Below, one piece after another: positions 37,192-48,844 of a DNA stretch of 64,000 bases. A model generated the notes under the pieces. That model saw only the letters and a program-made list of their open reading frames with translations. It had not been told where the DNA came from and did not search any database. The position numbers and the translations under genes were made by a program. The first letter of the stretch is position 1, and each line of letters starts with the position of its first letter. Source of the stretch: Clitopilus passeckerianus (lineage: Eukaryota; Basidiomycota; Agaricomycetes; Agaricales; Entolomataceae); assembly GCA_944990035.1 (NCBI GenBank), contig CALYLX010000153.1:1-64000 (forward strand), given 5' to 3'.

Positions 37192-39306
37192 ATGTTGTCC
37201 TTTCGTCGGATTTCGTCGCCTGTTTATTTGGCGGGACTTTCAGTTCTGCTGGCAAATGTCGTGCTAGCAGGCAAACCAGTAAACATTTCTTTTCCCGCAG
37301 AGCCGCCCGCATCTGCTCTCAAGAACGTTGTGGATGACAATTACCTCGGAATCTCATGGGAATTGAGTTCTTTCGACACCCTTTGTATGTTCTTCTCGGT
37401 CCAAGCATCATTGATTTCTCAACTCATGCCTGCTTCAATTTTCAGGGGGTAAAACTGTAAACACTATCCCGCCAGCAATCCAGAACTACTTGCACAACCT
37501 CGCTGTTCGGATGTCCAAGCCGTTGCGTATCAGAGTGGGCGGGAATGGCATGGATGGGTATGACTCAAGATTTTCAATTGTGACATTGACATCGGTTAAT
37601 CATGACTTTGCAGATCCACATATGTGCGCAAACTCCCCACCTTCCTCGAGCTCATCGACCCCGATGCATACTTCAACGATGTACCGGTCAAGTTTGGACC
37701 TATCATGCTTGATGTCATGAACGAGATGTACAACCGTGTCGGCCCCATGCAGTTCATCCTTGGACTCGGCATGCGAGAACCCGATGACACCCTGCATCTC
37801 GTCGACTTCGCAGAAGATGCCAACAAAAAGTTCGGAGACCGTTTGGACGCGTTCTTGCTTGGTAATGTCAGTATCTGAATTCCCTGAATGTCACCGCCAT
37901 CCTCAATGGTTTTCTATCTTAGGAACCTGACTTGTACACTGGCCACGGCGAACGCGAAACCTACGACATCCCCACATATGTCAGTGATTCCTTGCAGTCC
38001 CGGAATTGGGTCTCTCATAGCTGACATCACATACCCTCTCTAGATTGACGAAATTGGCGCACTCATCGGCGACCTCGAAAATGCAAACACTCTGCCTAGA
38101 AAACTGGTTGGCGGTCCAACTACCTGCTGTGGATGGCTCGTTACTTTGACCCATCTCCATATCTTTGAAGTTGACCCTGCTACAGGAATCTCTCTACTGT
38201 CATTGATGCCGGATTGGACAAATACCCCTACAAATATTATACGTACGTCCTGACTTCTGGATGCTATTTTCGTGATTCTGATGCTTGCGACAGCGTTCAG
38301 CGATACCCTAAACATCAATGTGGAGGTGTTAACGAGGACAATACGAACCTGACCTACTTCCTCACTCACGCGAATTGTACGTTTCCTCGGAATTTTTGAT
38401 ATGCTTGAAGATACTAAGAGCCGATACAGTGAACCCCTACCTCAACTGGCAGATTGAAGGCATTGAGAAGGCTCAGCAGAGCAACATTCCTGTCCTTCTC
38501 ACTGAATACAACACCATCGCTTGTGGTGGCACAAACATCTCCTCAACTGTACGTTCTTCTCCACTCCTCCCTAATCACGTCTCATAAACGATCCACAGTT
38601 TGGAGCTACCCTCTGGTTAGTCGACGCCGGACTCAAAGCTGCCACTGCCAACTACTCCGCCATATACATGCACACCCGAGAGTATGACGTCCAATACAAC
38701 CTCTTCGACCCTCCCTCGCCCGACAGGTCCACCGAAAGCGGATGGAGAACCGGCTCCCCGTACTACGCTGCCCTCTTCCTCGCAGAAGCCACCGACCCCA
38801 GCGGAACCGTCATCGTCGACCTGAACCTCAACAACTCCAACACCAACCAGTTCTCCAAGGTCGCCGGGTACGCATTGTACCATAACGTCCTAGACGGGTC
38901 CAAAGGGACACGCGGCAAACTCGCCTTGATCAACTTCGACGATAGTGACGAGAAACAAGTCTACAGCATTCCTGCTGGTGTCGCGGACCGGGTGAACATC
39001 CGACTCCTTACGGCGCCTTCCATTGTTGAGAGGACGAATATCTCATGGGCAGGACAGACTGTTGGGGATTTGGGCAACCTGCTGGGAGACCAGCTGACGA
39101 CGGATCTCGACTGTGCAGATGGTTGTGATATCGAGCTTCCGAGCCCTGGTGCGGCTTTGGTTGGGTTCAGCTCTGGCCAGTTCTTCACGGGGAACTCGAC
39201 CCTACCTGATATCACGGGCTACCTTTCTGGTGCCCGTGCCTCGTACGAGAGAGGTTTGCTGGGAGCTGTTGCTATCTTTATGTCGATGCTGTTCCTGCTC
39301 GTATAA
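37192..39306 (+). CDS. GH79-type glycoside hydrolase, GPI-anchored
   Basis: A secreted beta-glucuronidase-like hydrolase (family 79), which trims uronic acids from proteoglycan-like or plant glycans. A signal peptide (VYLAGLSVLLANVVLAG) opens the protein. Spliced blocks are DNYLGISWELSSFDTLWGK, KPLRIRVGGNGMDGSTYVRK, then the acid/base motif GNEPDLY and the nucleophile motif LLTEYNT, with MREPDDTLHLVDFAEDANKK between. Introns are short and canonical: after CTTT (37385), GG (37558), AAT (37867), TAT (37980), AC (38241) and AATT (38378). The C-terminus ends in a hydrophobic tail GLLGAVAIFMSMLFLLV preceded by small residues, a GPI-attachment pattern. Near 38150-38190 the frame between TTCCGW and STVIDAGLDKY cannot be joined by any standard intron, so one base appears to be missing or extra. 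Confidence 0.85.
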
Positions 39307-39574
39307 TAGCTTTGGTACTTTTTGTATCAGATTGCGAGGACATTGCTCAGTGTAGACGCCAATAAAAGTATAGTCATGATATTACTGTGATCTATTTCTA
39401 TTAAATTGTGGAACATCTATGGATACAAAAGCAACTTCGTAAATCGTAAAGAGAGTGGTATATGGAATGAGATGAGTGTAGTCCGTAATCAAGAAATATC
39501 CTAGACGGTAGCTGTGCAAGAATGCGAAAATGGGGGAGTACGTGGAGGGCAGGAAGTGAAAGGTAAACGGGCAT

Positions 39575-42271
39575 CTAGTCATGCCCAGGATGCTCCTTCA
39601 AGCTTTTAGGGGGTGATTTCTTGCCGACAACTCCTACTCCACGGAAGAAGATCAGAGCAAGAAGCGTAGCTACGTAGTCCAAATCAGCAAAGGCTAAAAT
39701 TGCACTAAGAAGGAACCCTTACCAAGAATACCAAAAGCAAAACATCCCCACTGTGCAGCTGCGTAGCTGTCAAGGCCGGGTCCAATGTGGCCAGGGCGAT
39801 TGTGAGGTGGAGGTCCGCCTGGGCCTCCGTTTGGTCCTCCCGGTCCAAAGCCGCCTGGACCTGGTGGGCCGTTTGGAGACGCTCCGAAGGGTGGACCCAT
39901 AGGAGGATGTTGGATGGTGACTCTATTGAAGATTACGGTAGTGACGGTGATGCCCAATGAGGTGCCGAGCTGGAGTATATCAAGATGGGCTTCCAGACGT
40001 TGGTTAACTGATGAAAAAGACTAACCTGCGTCATGGTCTGGAAGAGAGCTCCGGCCAGACTCTGCTCGTGAGGAAGAGCTACATGGGCAACGTAGAGTGT
40101 GCCTGCAGCGAACACGAAATCTGCGCCAGCGACGACGATAATTGCTGCTGGGAATCCGTAGGCCCAGTATGGTTTCGCCGGATCAATGAGTGCAAATAGA
40201 AGACAGGCCAATGATGTTCCCATCGTCCCAGTAGCTGTGCATGAGGGTCAGTAAGCTGGATTGCACTTTCTAGTAGATGGCGCACCGATGATGGCGAGAA
40301 TGGGAACATGGCCGATGACGGCTGCAACGATGATATTACAGATGATGCCGGAGACGAACATAGGTAGCAGGCGAACCACAGTGAGCAGTGGAGAAAGCCC
40401 GAGATAGTTCTGATAGTAGAGCTGGGCGAAAACACATTGTTAGATCAAAAGCAATAGATGGAGAGTAGGGAAAGCCAGCTCACCTGTACCCAAAATGTCC
40501 ACGCCAAGAACGCACACCAAGTCAAGAAGGCAATCCACATCGCCACGGCCAGTCGGCCATTACCCCTACGCCACAAAGATAATTTCATGAGGGGCGGAGG
40601 CGTCTTCCATGACTTGTACTTCTGCCGCTGTGCAGCCGCTTCAGCATCTGTTACTTGTGGCGTTACTGGGGTTACTGGTACGGATTCCTCTGGCGAAGGA
40701 ACATCTTTTTTGAGTGTGGCATCGTCACTTGTTGCAGGTGGTATTGTTGTCGCAGAGGAGAGGGCCGTGGGGAGGGGTGTTTGCGCGAGATCGAAAATTC
40801 TCTCAAGGTATCTCTGCCAGAAGAGGAAGGCGATAAGGAATATAACGCCGACGATGAGAAGAGCGATGATGTCTAAGAACGAGGAATGAGATATTTCCTA
40901 CATACTGAAGGTAAAATGAGTTTAGCTTACATGGTGTCTTCCACTGTTGTGGAGCGATCTCGCCCTGGCCCAACACGAAAACGATTAGTACCAATCCTGC
41001 CGTTACCAAAAAGGCCCCCAGCCAATCGATCCTCTTATCCGTCTCCTCTGACGGTAGATCGGGATCAAAAGAGACCAGTCCTCCAAGAAGACACAAGACA
41101 GTCAAACCGGTCTCGAAGTAAAAGGGCGAACGCCAAGTTTGACTGACAGAAAACTTCTTGTCAATAAGAAAAGCGAGAAGTGGAGTAGGCAGCCGACGTA
41201 CGCAGTAACCTCTGTCAAAGCGCCACCCAAGGCCATACCGAATGCTGCGCCAACAGGTGCACCCGCTGCGAATGTCGCGAACGCTGCGGAACGCGTGCGA
41301 CCTGGTGGGAATCCATGCGCGAGTATTCCCAGCTAGATGGTGTGCTTATCAGTTTCTCTGTGTGGTCATATGAGAGGTACAGGGAAGATGAAACACGAGA
41401 ATCGTGGAGACACAAGGGGGGTAGTGATAATCATGGAAAAGAAGGACAAGGATGAATTGGGTGGTGAAAGAGTGGCTGAAATGTACTCACTGAAGCGGGG
41501 ATTGTAGCCGCTGCACCAATGCCCTGAAAACCTCGGAGTATTTCTAGCGTCACTGCATCTGTGAAGGGAGACAGGTTAGAAGCAGAATTCAATTGACCCT
41601 CGCAAGCCAGGAGGCGAGGCCGCGTTGGCCTGCACCCCCGCTGAAGCCGAAAATTTGCCAGAAATTTCACTCACCCTTGGCAAATCCGCATCCAAGGGTG
41701 AAAGCAGCCAGGAGAACTGAGCCTGCGAGGAAAGTTTTTTTGCGACCATAGAGGTCAGCAATTCGGCCACAGACGATCAGGAGGCAGCCCTGAAGGAGGT
41801 GTGAGTGTTAATCAACGATAGGGTAAATGGGGATATCGAGAAGACAGATGGATGCGATGACACGGACAGGGCGACGCGACGCGACGGACGGCCAACTAAG
41901 GATGGGAGCCAGAAAAAGGCCACGAATGGAACGTACTGAGCTCAGAGGGTAGGCTGAGACAAGCCACTGGAGGCCAGTTTCGTTGATATGAAAATCGCGC
42001 CCAATTGTCGAGAGAGAGATGGATACGGCAGTATTGTTGGCACTCTGAAAAAACCTTTTAATCACGAATAATGGGCAAGACGTTCAAGGAAGCCACGCAC
42101 GTTTACTATCATCGCGAAGGTACAAGTCATGACAAGCACCACCGATTTGAAGGAGCTCCTTTGAGGAACGTCCTCATGAACTAATGCTTCATGACCGTAG
42201 CCTTCTTCTACGATTCTTCCATCTTGACTCTTGTCGCCTTCCGACGAGACTGGTGAAGGCGGTCGGTTCAT
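39575..42271 (-). CDS. MFS multidrug/H+ antiporter-type transporter
   Basis: A major facilitator superfamily exporter of the 14-helix drug/H+ antiporter type, expected in the plasma membrane. It starts MNRPPSPVSSEGDKSQDG and enters the first helix at SVVLVMTCTFAMIVN. Later blocks are TGLQWLVSAYPLSS, CGRIADLYGRKKTFLAGSV (motif A), LEILRGFQGIGAAATIPAS and AAFGMALGGALTEV. A long cytosolic loop (about 40880-40600) is Thr/Pro-rich. The second half includes LTWCAFLAWTFWVQLYYQNY. Near the end an extracellular Gly/Pro-rich insert (NGPPGPGGFGPGGPNGGPGG, 39800-39870) sits between the last two helices, which is unusual for the family. The last exon ends SLKEHPGHD at 39575. At least six short introns are needed. 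It is convergent with the GH79 gene, 268 bp apart; the substrate is unknown. Confidence 0.85.
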
Positions 42272-43075
42272 TGGATTTGGCCGGCACGAGCAACGACGCG
42301 GGAGTAAAGCAAGGAGATAGGAGAGGCCTACGTGCTTCAGATAGTATACGCGCTCAGTCAGCCTTTATAATATCCTGCCGTATATCCGATTACGATGCAG
42401 CGGACGAGGAACGAACACATGATGGTTCCAACGTTTAGCGGCTAGCTCTGCAACGTCCTCGGTGCGACGCTTCGGAGAGTTGTCGAAGTGTGAAAATGAT
42501 GCCACAATCCCGGCGGATAAATCGGGTCAAATGTTGTCCCCGAAGATTTTATCAGATTAGATGAACCCTTACTCAGCTACAGACCTATAAATTCGCCATA
42601 AGGTCAGGTCTTTTAGTGAAAAATGAAGGACTTCTAATCAAATTGTCGCCCAGTTATGCACATGTGGGCATACACAGTCTTATTGTGGCGGAACCACGAA
42701 GGCGCGAGTCCGGGAGTACGCACACGAGGAAAGACTTCATTCATTTAGATCCACTTTTAGACCCACCTAGATGCGACAGGACGCACACGGCCTCGTATGT
42801 CATCATTGACATTTTATTCCTCGTTCTGCCTACTTTCTGCCGCCAACATGCATTATCTACGGCCCGAAACGATTTATAACTCAAGAACGGCCATTGAAAC
42901 GTGATGAGCGAGAAGTAGGTATGAACCAGAAACGAGGCTGAACCGGTGGGAAGAAGTTTGGCACCATCGGCGAAAAAGCAACTTTCTTGGGCGGGCGGAC
43001 CCAAGACCCTCTCAATAATGATTGGAACATAGGTCTCGTAAAAATCTATAAGACTGTCTGAAAGCCGAGGATAGC
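42272..43075. other. Upstream of the transporter, no gene seen
   Basis: About 0.8 kb. A minus-strand ORF (42741-43115) begins inside the duplicated fragment described next and continues without family resemblance. Confidence 0.4.
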
Positions 43076-43079
43076 CGCA

Positions 43080-43320
43080 TGTTTGGCCGCCTTCCTTCAA
43101 CCCTCCACAAACCAATTGTCATTCCCAAGATCGCCATACCCATGCTCGATCTTGTACATGTGAGAGGTTAGTACTGGGTCTGGCGTAATTCGCTCTCGCC
43201 ACATACCCAAGTTGCGAAAATTCCAGATATTATGTCGGAGGTGTCACGGTCAATCTCAGCTTTGCTCCTTTCTTGAGCGGGGGAAACGGTTAATCTTTAT
43301 GATACCTTGTACGGAGAGGT
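43080..43320 (-). pseudogene. 3' fragment copy of the PD-(D/E)XK-like gene
   Basis: About 200 bp that align, with scattered substitutions and small gaps, to 43830-44070 in the gene next door. Shared landmarks on the minus strand are AACCGTTT(T/C)CCC, CAAGAAAGG(G/A)GC, AACCGTGAC or GACCGTGAC, and AGATCGAGCATGG. It has only the C-terminal part, without the catalytic half, and its frame is eroded. Confidence 0.7.
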
Positions 43321-43739
43321 GCCGAACATACCGTGCTTGGTCCGGGAAGCTGTGTGAGAGAGGAACAGAAAGATGAGGGATGAGCCGGAACGTATCTCGA
43401 TAACACCACGAATGTAGGGTAGAAACGAAATGAAAGCTGAATGCAATACTCAGCTCGTCGTTCAGTAACTTGCCGAGAGATCAAGAGAGTGAGGATTCTG
43501 TTGGTCCTTGATACTGAAGGTACGGTCAATGGTTGACCGTGATACTGATGGTGCCGGTGATGCTGAAGTCTGATGAGGTAGCAAGAACCTAATCTGTGTA
43601 TTCGAAGACCCGCGACGCGCAAGAATACATGATCAACAATGGGCGGAAAGACTACGGAATCCAATAAGCACCAGATGGCAAGGACTCGTGGATCAGTCGT
43701 GTAGGCGCACTGTGACACCAACATTGCCTTTTACGCGTC

Positions 43740-44718
43740 CTAGGAGTGAATTTCGACCACATATGGAGGTGTCATTATAACCCGACCTGTCAGGGTCAGA
43801 AAACCGAGTCCAGCAGCATGTTCTTGACGTCCTCCCTCGTCCCCTTTCCATAAATCAATCATTATCTCCAAGGTTATCAAAGCCATGCTCGATCTTGAAC
43901 ATCGAGGAGTTAATATCGGTTCAGGCATTAGTTGCATATCACTACGTACCCAAGCTGCGAGAATCCCAGATATCATGTTGGCGGCGTCACGGTTAACCTT
44001 GGTTTTGCCCCTTTCTTGCACAGGGAAAACGGTTACCATCGGTGAGGTCCTGTATGATGCCCCTTTGCCATCCGCATTGACACTGAGAATGAAGAAGAAC
44101 CATTCATAACCACTTGTCAATGCACCCCGAATATGTGTTTTCCTGCTTGAACATCAGCGTTAATTACGAACCATCTAAAAGAGCGCATACTTCAATCTCT
44201 TCGCTGCAGCATAGAGCTGAATAACAACCCGGGAGACGTGTTCCTCAAGCCTGACTCTTCCACCCTTTGCTTCGACAACAAAGAAACTCAGAATCGAGTC
44301 TATGTTCTTTGTAGTGTGCCGGATCGTAGGGTTGCCTAAAATGTGTACTGCGGCTCATCAGAAACAAAGTTGGCAACGAAAACAAGAGCCCAACTCACCC
44401 GCCGTTTGGGGATCAGTGACAACGAGAATGTAATCAAGGAAGCCGACCAAGACAGCCTCCGAACCGGAGGCTGTCAGCACCGAGGTCACAGCGAGGTTAA
44501 ATTCGTTGTTGAGTACCATTCGTTTATTGGCGGGGAGCATTGCCACTGCGCGGTAGAGAAACGCGTCGACCCATGTACGCTGCCTCCCACAACCCATTTC
44601 GTTGTCGCTTGATACCGAAAACGAGAAGTGGTGGCTGGGAACTCTCACGATGGAGGTGTACGATAACGAAAGCTGACGACGAGGAGGTGGCCACCGCTTT
44701 GGTTTCTATCAACCACAA
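43740..44718 (-). CDS. PD-(D/E)XK nuclease-like protein (mushroom-type)
   Basis: A protein with the core of the PD-(D/E)XK nuclease fold. Exon AMLPANKRMVLNNEFNLAVT leads to VGFLDYILVV (candidate metal-binding Asp). A GTGAGT...TTTTAG intron then joins NPTIRHTTKNIDSILSFFVV to EAKGG (candidate E-x-K pair). After LEEHVSRVVIQLYAAAKRL another intron (GTATGC...AAGCAG) joins THIRGALTSGYEWFFFILSV. This layout, ending with a GALTSG block, matches large families of uncharacterised proteins in mushroom genomes as I remember them; this was not checked. The 5' end is uncertain and may be truncated. Whether it cuts nucleic acid is inference; the fold also occurs in inactive proteins. Confidence 0.55.
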
Positions 44719-44779
44719 AAATTCACCATCCTCAACGCCTCCTTATCGACTCGGATTAGAGGCCTAAGCTTTACCACAT

Positions 44780-45363
44780 GAGGACGTTTCGCCGTCTCAG
44801 CTTTTTTACTTCCTTACCCCTATAAACTACAACACACAACTTCGGGAACTGACTCTCCTCGGCGTGAAACTTTGACTCGACCACCTTGGATTAACCAATT
44901 TCCTCCTCTTGGCTCGTTCAACTCTCGAAAAGCTCACCATCCTGAAGTCGACATTCATTCCATCTACTGAGTCTAATAACGACGTTTCCGCAGTCGGCGC
45001 TACACTCGCCCAACTCAGTCGACTAGCAGACCTCAGGCTACGGTATAATCTCGTCAATGATCCTTCATTCTGACCTGGCCGTCGCTGCCAGTAACTACCC
45101 CACCAACTCACCATCTCGTTGTCCAAGGCAACCTGGAAAAATTCGCTGTAGAAGATGGAGCAGATCTAATGCAAAGATTGGAGAATACTACCCGGCGAGG
45201 ATTAATCTTGACAGTGGACTCGACATATACGAAATGGGGCGTATCCAAGGAGGCTATGATGGCTTCGCTGCGGGCCGCAGAAGCGTTTTCGAAGAAGAAG
45301 GGAACACTTCTGACAATCAGTCTGCCTCCTGGCGAAAAACTGGTGAGTAAACTCATCGCTTGA
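44780..45363 (+). pseudogene. Decayed leucine-rich ORF cluster
   Basis: Coding-like fragments in different frames on the plus strand: STLEKLTILKSTFIPSTESN, LSRLADLRLRYNLVNDPSF, then HHLVVQGNLEKFAVEDGADL and LILTVDSTYTKWGVSKEAMM, ending near LPPGEKLVSKLIA. Leucine spacing in the first part resembles F-box/LRR genes. No introns join the pieces and stop codons intervene. It is a probable relic without a known intact parent in the window. Confidence 0.4.
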
Positions 45364-46005
45364 ACGTTCTGGAAATATCGGCTGACTCAAGGACGCAGAC
45401 AGATTCGAGTGGATGACGTATTCTGTCCCATGTAGCGGCAGGGTAGAGAATACGCAAGAACGTATATGTGACACGGGCAGCAATGCGACTTGACCCAGCC
45501 CCTTAATCCCCCTTTGTGGTCCTATCTGGACTGCGAATTCCACCCACGGTCTACATTTCGCCTCTTAACGAATCTGATAAAGATCAGTACCGTAATCATG
45601 AGAATTTGAATATCGATCCACGCATTTCAATGAGACACACCTCGAACCAGCTCCTTGCGTGTAAAGCATCTTCACAGGAGGTGCGGTTCATTTCAGGTTG
45701 TTCCACAGCGTGAAGATGAAAGCCTCGCTCGTGGTGGAAGGCATCTTGGGAGCGCCACAGGCATCATCACAAAACGCAGTCCGGAAGAGTTGGAGCCTTC
45801 GCAGAAATAGCAACCGTCCCGCAATCAGCGGAGCCACAGGGGCAACACCTGTGATTGTCGTCCTCGACAGGCGTTTCTGGTCTTCCGTCCCTGGATAGCC
45901 GTCTGCCATCCAGAGATGAAATGCTTCCTCCACGCATTCTAGGGTTGACAATTCGTGGATTCGTATAGCTGTCAAGCGGTCAAGAAAGTCCGTTGATGCT
46001 CTGGA

Positions 46006-46011
46006 TATAAA
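46006..46011 (+). promoter_or_regulatory. TATA box of the small secreted protein gene
   Basis: TATAAA, 51 nt upstream of the ATG at 46063. Confidence 0.5.
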
Positions 46012-46062
46012 GCTGGGTCTCTACGAGAGTGCCTCTACCATCGTTCTGAACGAACTTGAATC

Positions 46063-46521
46063 ATGCGTACTTTAACTTCGCTTCTTGCAGCTGCTCTGCT
46101 TTTGGCTTCGGGTGTCGCGGCACAGTCTCCTCCCATTCCTCCAATGGGGGTATGTCCAGTCCAGTTGGACCTCTTGAATACGAATACTGACGCGTTGAAC
46201 AGATGTACTGCTGTCCACCAGTCGGACCAGGTGGCCTGGCACTTGATCGCCAGCAGATGAATCCCTACTCGATCTTCTGCTAGTAAGTCTATTATCTCAA
46301 CGCCCTGCTACTAGTGAACTTACGTCTTGCCTTCAGCTATGACGAAGGGACCGATAATGGTTGCTTCTACGTGAGTTATTACTCGACCTGCAAATAAGCC
46401 TGCGATTTGCTGATGATTCCCTGAATTTCAGAGCCCTGCAACTGGAGAAGGCGGCGGACCTGCAGAAGGATGCCCAACCCAGGCACCATCTAATCCTCAC
46501 CCACCAAGTTGCCCAGTTTAA
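46063..46521 (+). CDS. Small cysteine-rich secreted protein
   Basis: Four exons give a 96-residue precursor. The signal peptide is MRTLTSLLAAALLLASGVAA. The mature part is Pro/Gly-rich with six cysteines: MYCCPPVGPGGLALDRQQMN, YSIFCYYDEGTDNGCFY, SPATGEGGGPAEGCPTQ and a final HPPSCPV. Introns are 46150-46202 (GTATGT...ACAG), one after TGCTA (GTAAGT...TTCAG), and one after TTCTAC (GTGAGT...TTCAG), all canonical. The last exon ends at TAA 46519-46521. Because of the four tiny exons an ORF scan sees only the first. Small secreted cysteine proteins in fungi include effectors and cell-wall or fruiting-body proteins; nothing here decides between these roles. I do not recognise the family. Confidence 0.75.
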
Positions 46522-46925
46522 TTAGTTCGCGACCGACCGCCCCATAAGGAGGAGAGGGAGGAGACTTCGGTACATAGTTCTTTCCAGTCAACCTTACTTA
46601 GGGACAATGTGAAAAGTGCAACAATCACTATCAGTCACAGAGTAATGGCATGCAGTGAATATTTGGTTAGAGCCCAGAGTTTCCGTTGCTTGACTTGCTG
46701 AGAACGAGACCAAAGTGAGAAGCCGAGGAACTCGGAAGGAAGCTCACACGCTAGGCCACGTGAGTCAAGAACGCGCTTCCGCTGCTGTGGCGGTGCTGAA
46801 CAGCCCCCTTCCCGCCCTTTCAGATTTGCTTTGACGTCCTGTCGCTGCCTCCGCTCTTCGTTCACCTCGAACGACTCGCCAGCTCACACAGAGCTTCTAA
46901 AATACCACAAGTACTGCTCCCAAGG

Positions 46926-48844
46926 ATGCAAAAGCGTGTACCAAACTCTCTGGTTCAATCTGTACGACAGGCCACTCAAGCAATATACAAAGTGCTTGAA
47001 GAACGTGGATATCACAACGATTATGTGTTTTGCGGCGCCGTTGCTCGAGATATCTACGGTGACACCTACAAGCCTCCGTTAGTATGTACCCAATTGCTTC
47101 TAAATCTTCTTGCCTAATCCTTTACCTGGCAGGAGGTCGAAGTTTTGTTTCTGAGGCCTACACACACGCTCTCGCTCAAGCAGCTCTTCCCCACTTTCAA
47201 TTCTCAGAACTTCGCCTATACTCGAGAAGGAGAGAAGCTTCAGTGGCGGGCTCAATCAACCAGTCCCACGGCCATTGACGTCGTTCTGACACCGCCGTAT
47301 TCGACTTATGATGTTGCTGAGAAACAGCTGGTCGAGGGATACCCTCTTGCACCATACCCCTACTTGGTCCTTCAAGTACTCTGGCGCTGGGGTCAGGCTG
47401 GCAACCTGTCTTCTCAGCAACGGGACCTCGCCCAGGAACTATTTGTCATGCTTCAATTCTTGCAGAACCACCCTCAGCTCCTACAACCTATCTTCTTCGA
47501 CAAGATACTGAAATCAGCCGCAACCCGCCTGGTGGATCGTTTTTCACCACGCACCCTATCCACCTCGCAGAATGGCGGGGCCTCGGCTTCTTCTCCGAGC
47601 AGGATGCCCCGAGCGTCCTGACCAAATCCAATACCGGGGCTTCTTTGCCTCCAAACCACCCCTTCATGCAGCAGCCAAACGGAATAGTCTCTAGCCGCTT
47701 AACAATAACGCAGGCTGGTTCCTCGAAACGGGGTGCAAATGGTCGAGATACTCGACAAATATCATCCGCCAGTAACGCCTCTACCCGTCCGCAAGCTGCA
47801 ACACCGCCAGGTCGAAAGCAGCAACCACCTCAAACAAATGGCAAGCAAACAAACGGGCAATCCACGAGACCTCCAGGACCGGATCGTAAGAAGAGGAGAC
47901 TCAGTCCGTACGAGATTCGCTACCAAGCAGCTCAAACGACCACCTCTATTCTCCAAAACCTTGGATTTACCTGTGCTCTGTTCGGCAGTATGGCGTGTAA
48001 ACTTTATGGGAATCGTCGTAGTCCAAACGTAAGTATCCGGTCATTGTTCAACTTTGGTCCCTGCTAATCATATTCTATCTAGGATATTGATATGCTCATA
48101 GTCCCACCACCTCATCTGTCAGAGATCACTCAGGAGGAGATTAAAGCTTTGCTGGTCGAGGAATGCCCGCCTGAAACCCACTTTGTAACCCTCAAATCCC
48201 GTGACCCTATTGCGACGTACAAAGTCCTCTATTTCATACCCAAACCTCGGCCTGCAGGCGACGATTCCCAAGCTCCGACCCCGCCTGAGGAGGAGGAAGC
48301 TCAAGGCGAGGACGAGGAGGCAGTTGACGAAGAGCTTGCCGAAGCAGTCGGAGACCTCGATATTGGCGACGAGGGCGACAACGGAGGCGAAGGGAAGAAA
48401 GATGCTGCAGCGGGCAAGAAGCCTGTGAGCAAGGAACCTCGACCATCACATTTCAAGTCCAGCAAAGTCGACGTTCTGATTCCCGGAATCATGAACCTCC
48501 CAGCAATCACAGGGAAACTCGTAACGCAGAGAGGTGGCTTACCTTGCGTTCCTTACCCTCTCCTCCTCGCCCAGAAGCTACAGGGCTGGGCAGACCACTG
48601 CGCAGCGGAAGAGGAACGATTCAAGAAGAAGATTCCGGAGGACGTAGCTGACTTGGAGTGGTGCCTCAGCCAAGGCGTTGAGAGGAATTGGAGGCCATGG
48701 GAGAAGTTTGGGCCTGCCATATGGAGCGACCGACGGATGTTCAGCGAGGAGTTCGAGCAGTTGACGAGGGAGAGGGTGACGGCCATTTGTCTAGAGCATC
48801 CACAACTGGCGGCTTGTTGGCAACGCGTATACATTGACCCATAA
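46926..48844 (+). CDS. Double nucleotidyltransferase-like protein
   Basis: Two copies of a minimal nucleotidyltransferase-like unit in one chain. Unit 1: VLEERGYHNDYVFCGAVARD then, across a short intron (GTATGT...GGCAG after TTA), LEVEVLFLRP. Unit 2: ILQNLGFTCALFGSMACKLY then, across an intron near 48030-48083, PNDIDMLIVPPP. Unit 2 has the canonical GS motif and the D-x-D pair (DID). In unit 1 the GS is GA and D-x-D is E-V-E. A Ser/Asn-rich linker and, in unit 2, a long acidic insert (about residues 430-470) separate the conserved parts. Unit 1 includes VDRFFTTHPIHLAEWRGLGF only if one T is added to a T run at 47529-47533, where the frame otherwise breaks. It ends CWQRVYIDP. The catalysed reaction is unknown; unit 1 may be regulatory. 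Confidence 0.7.
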
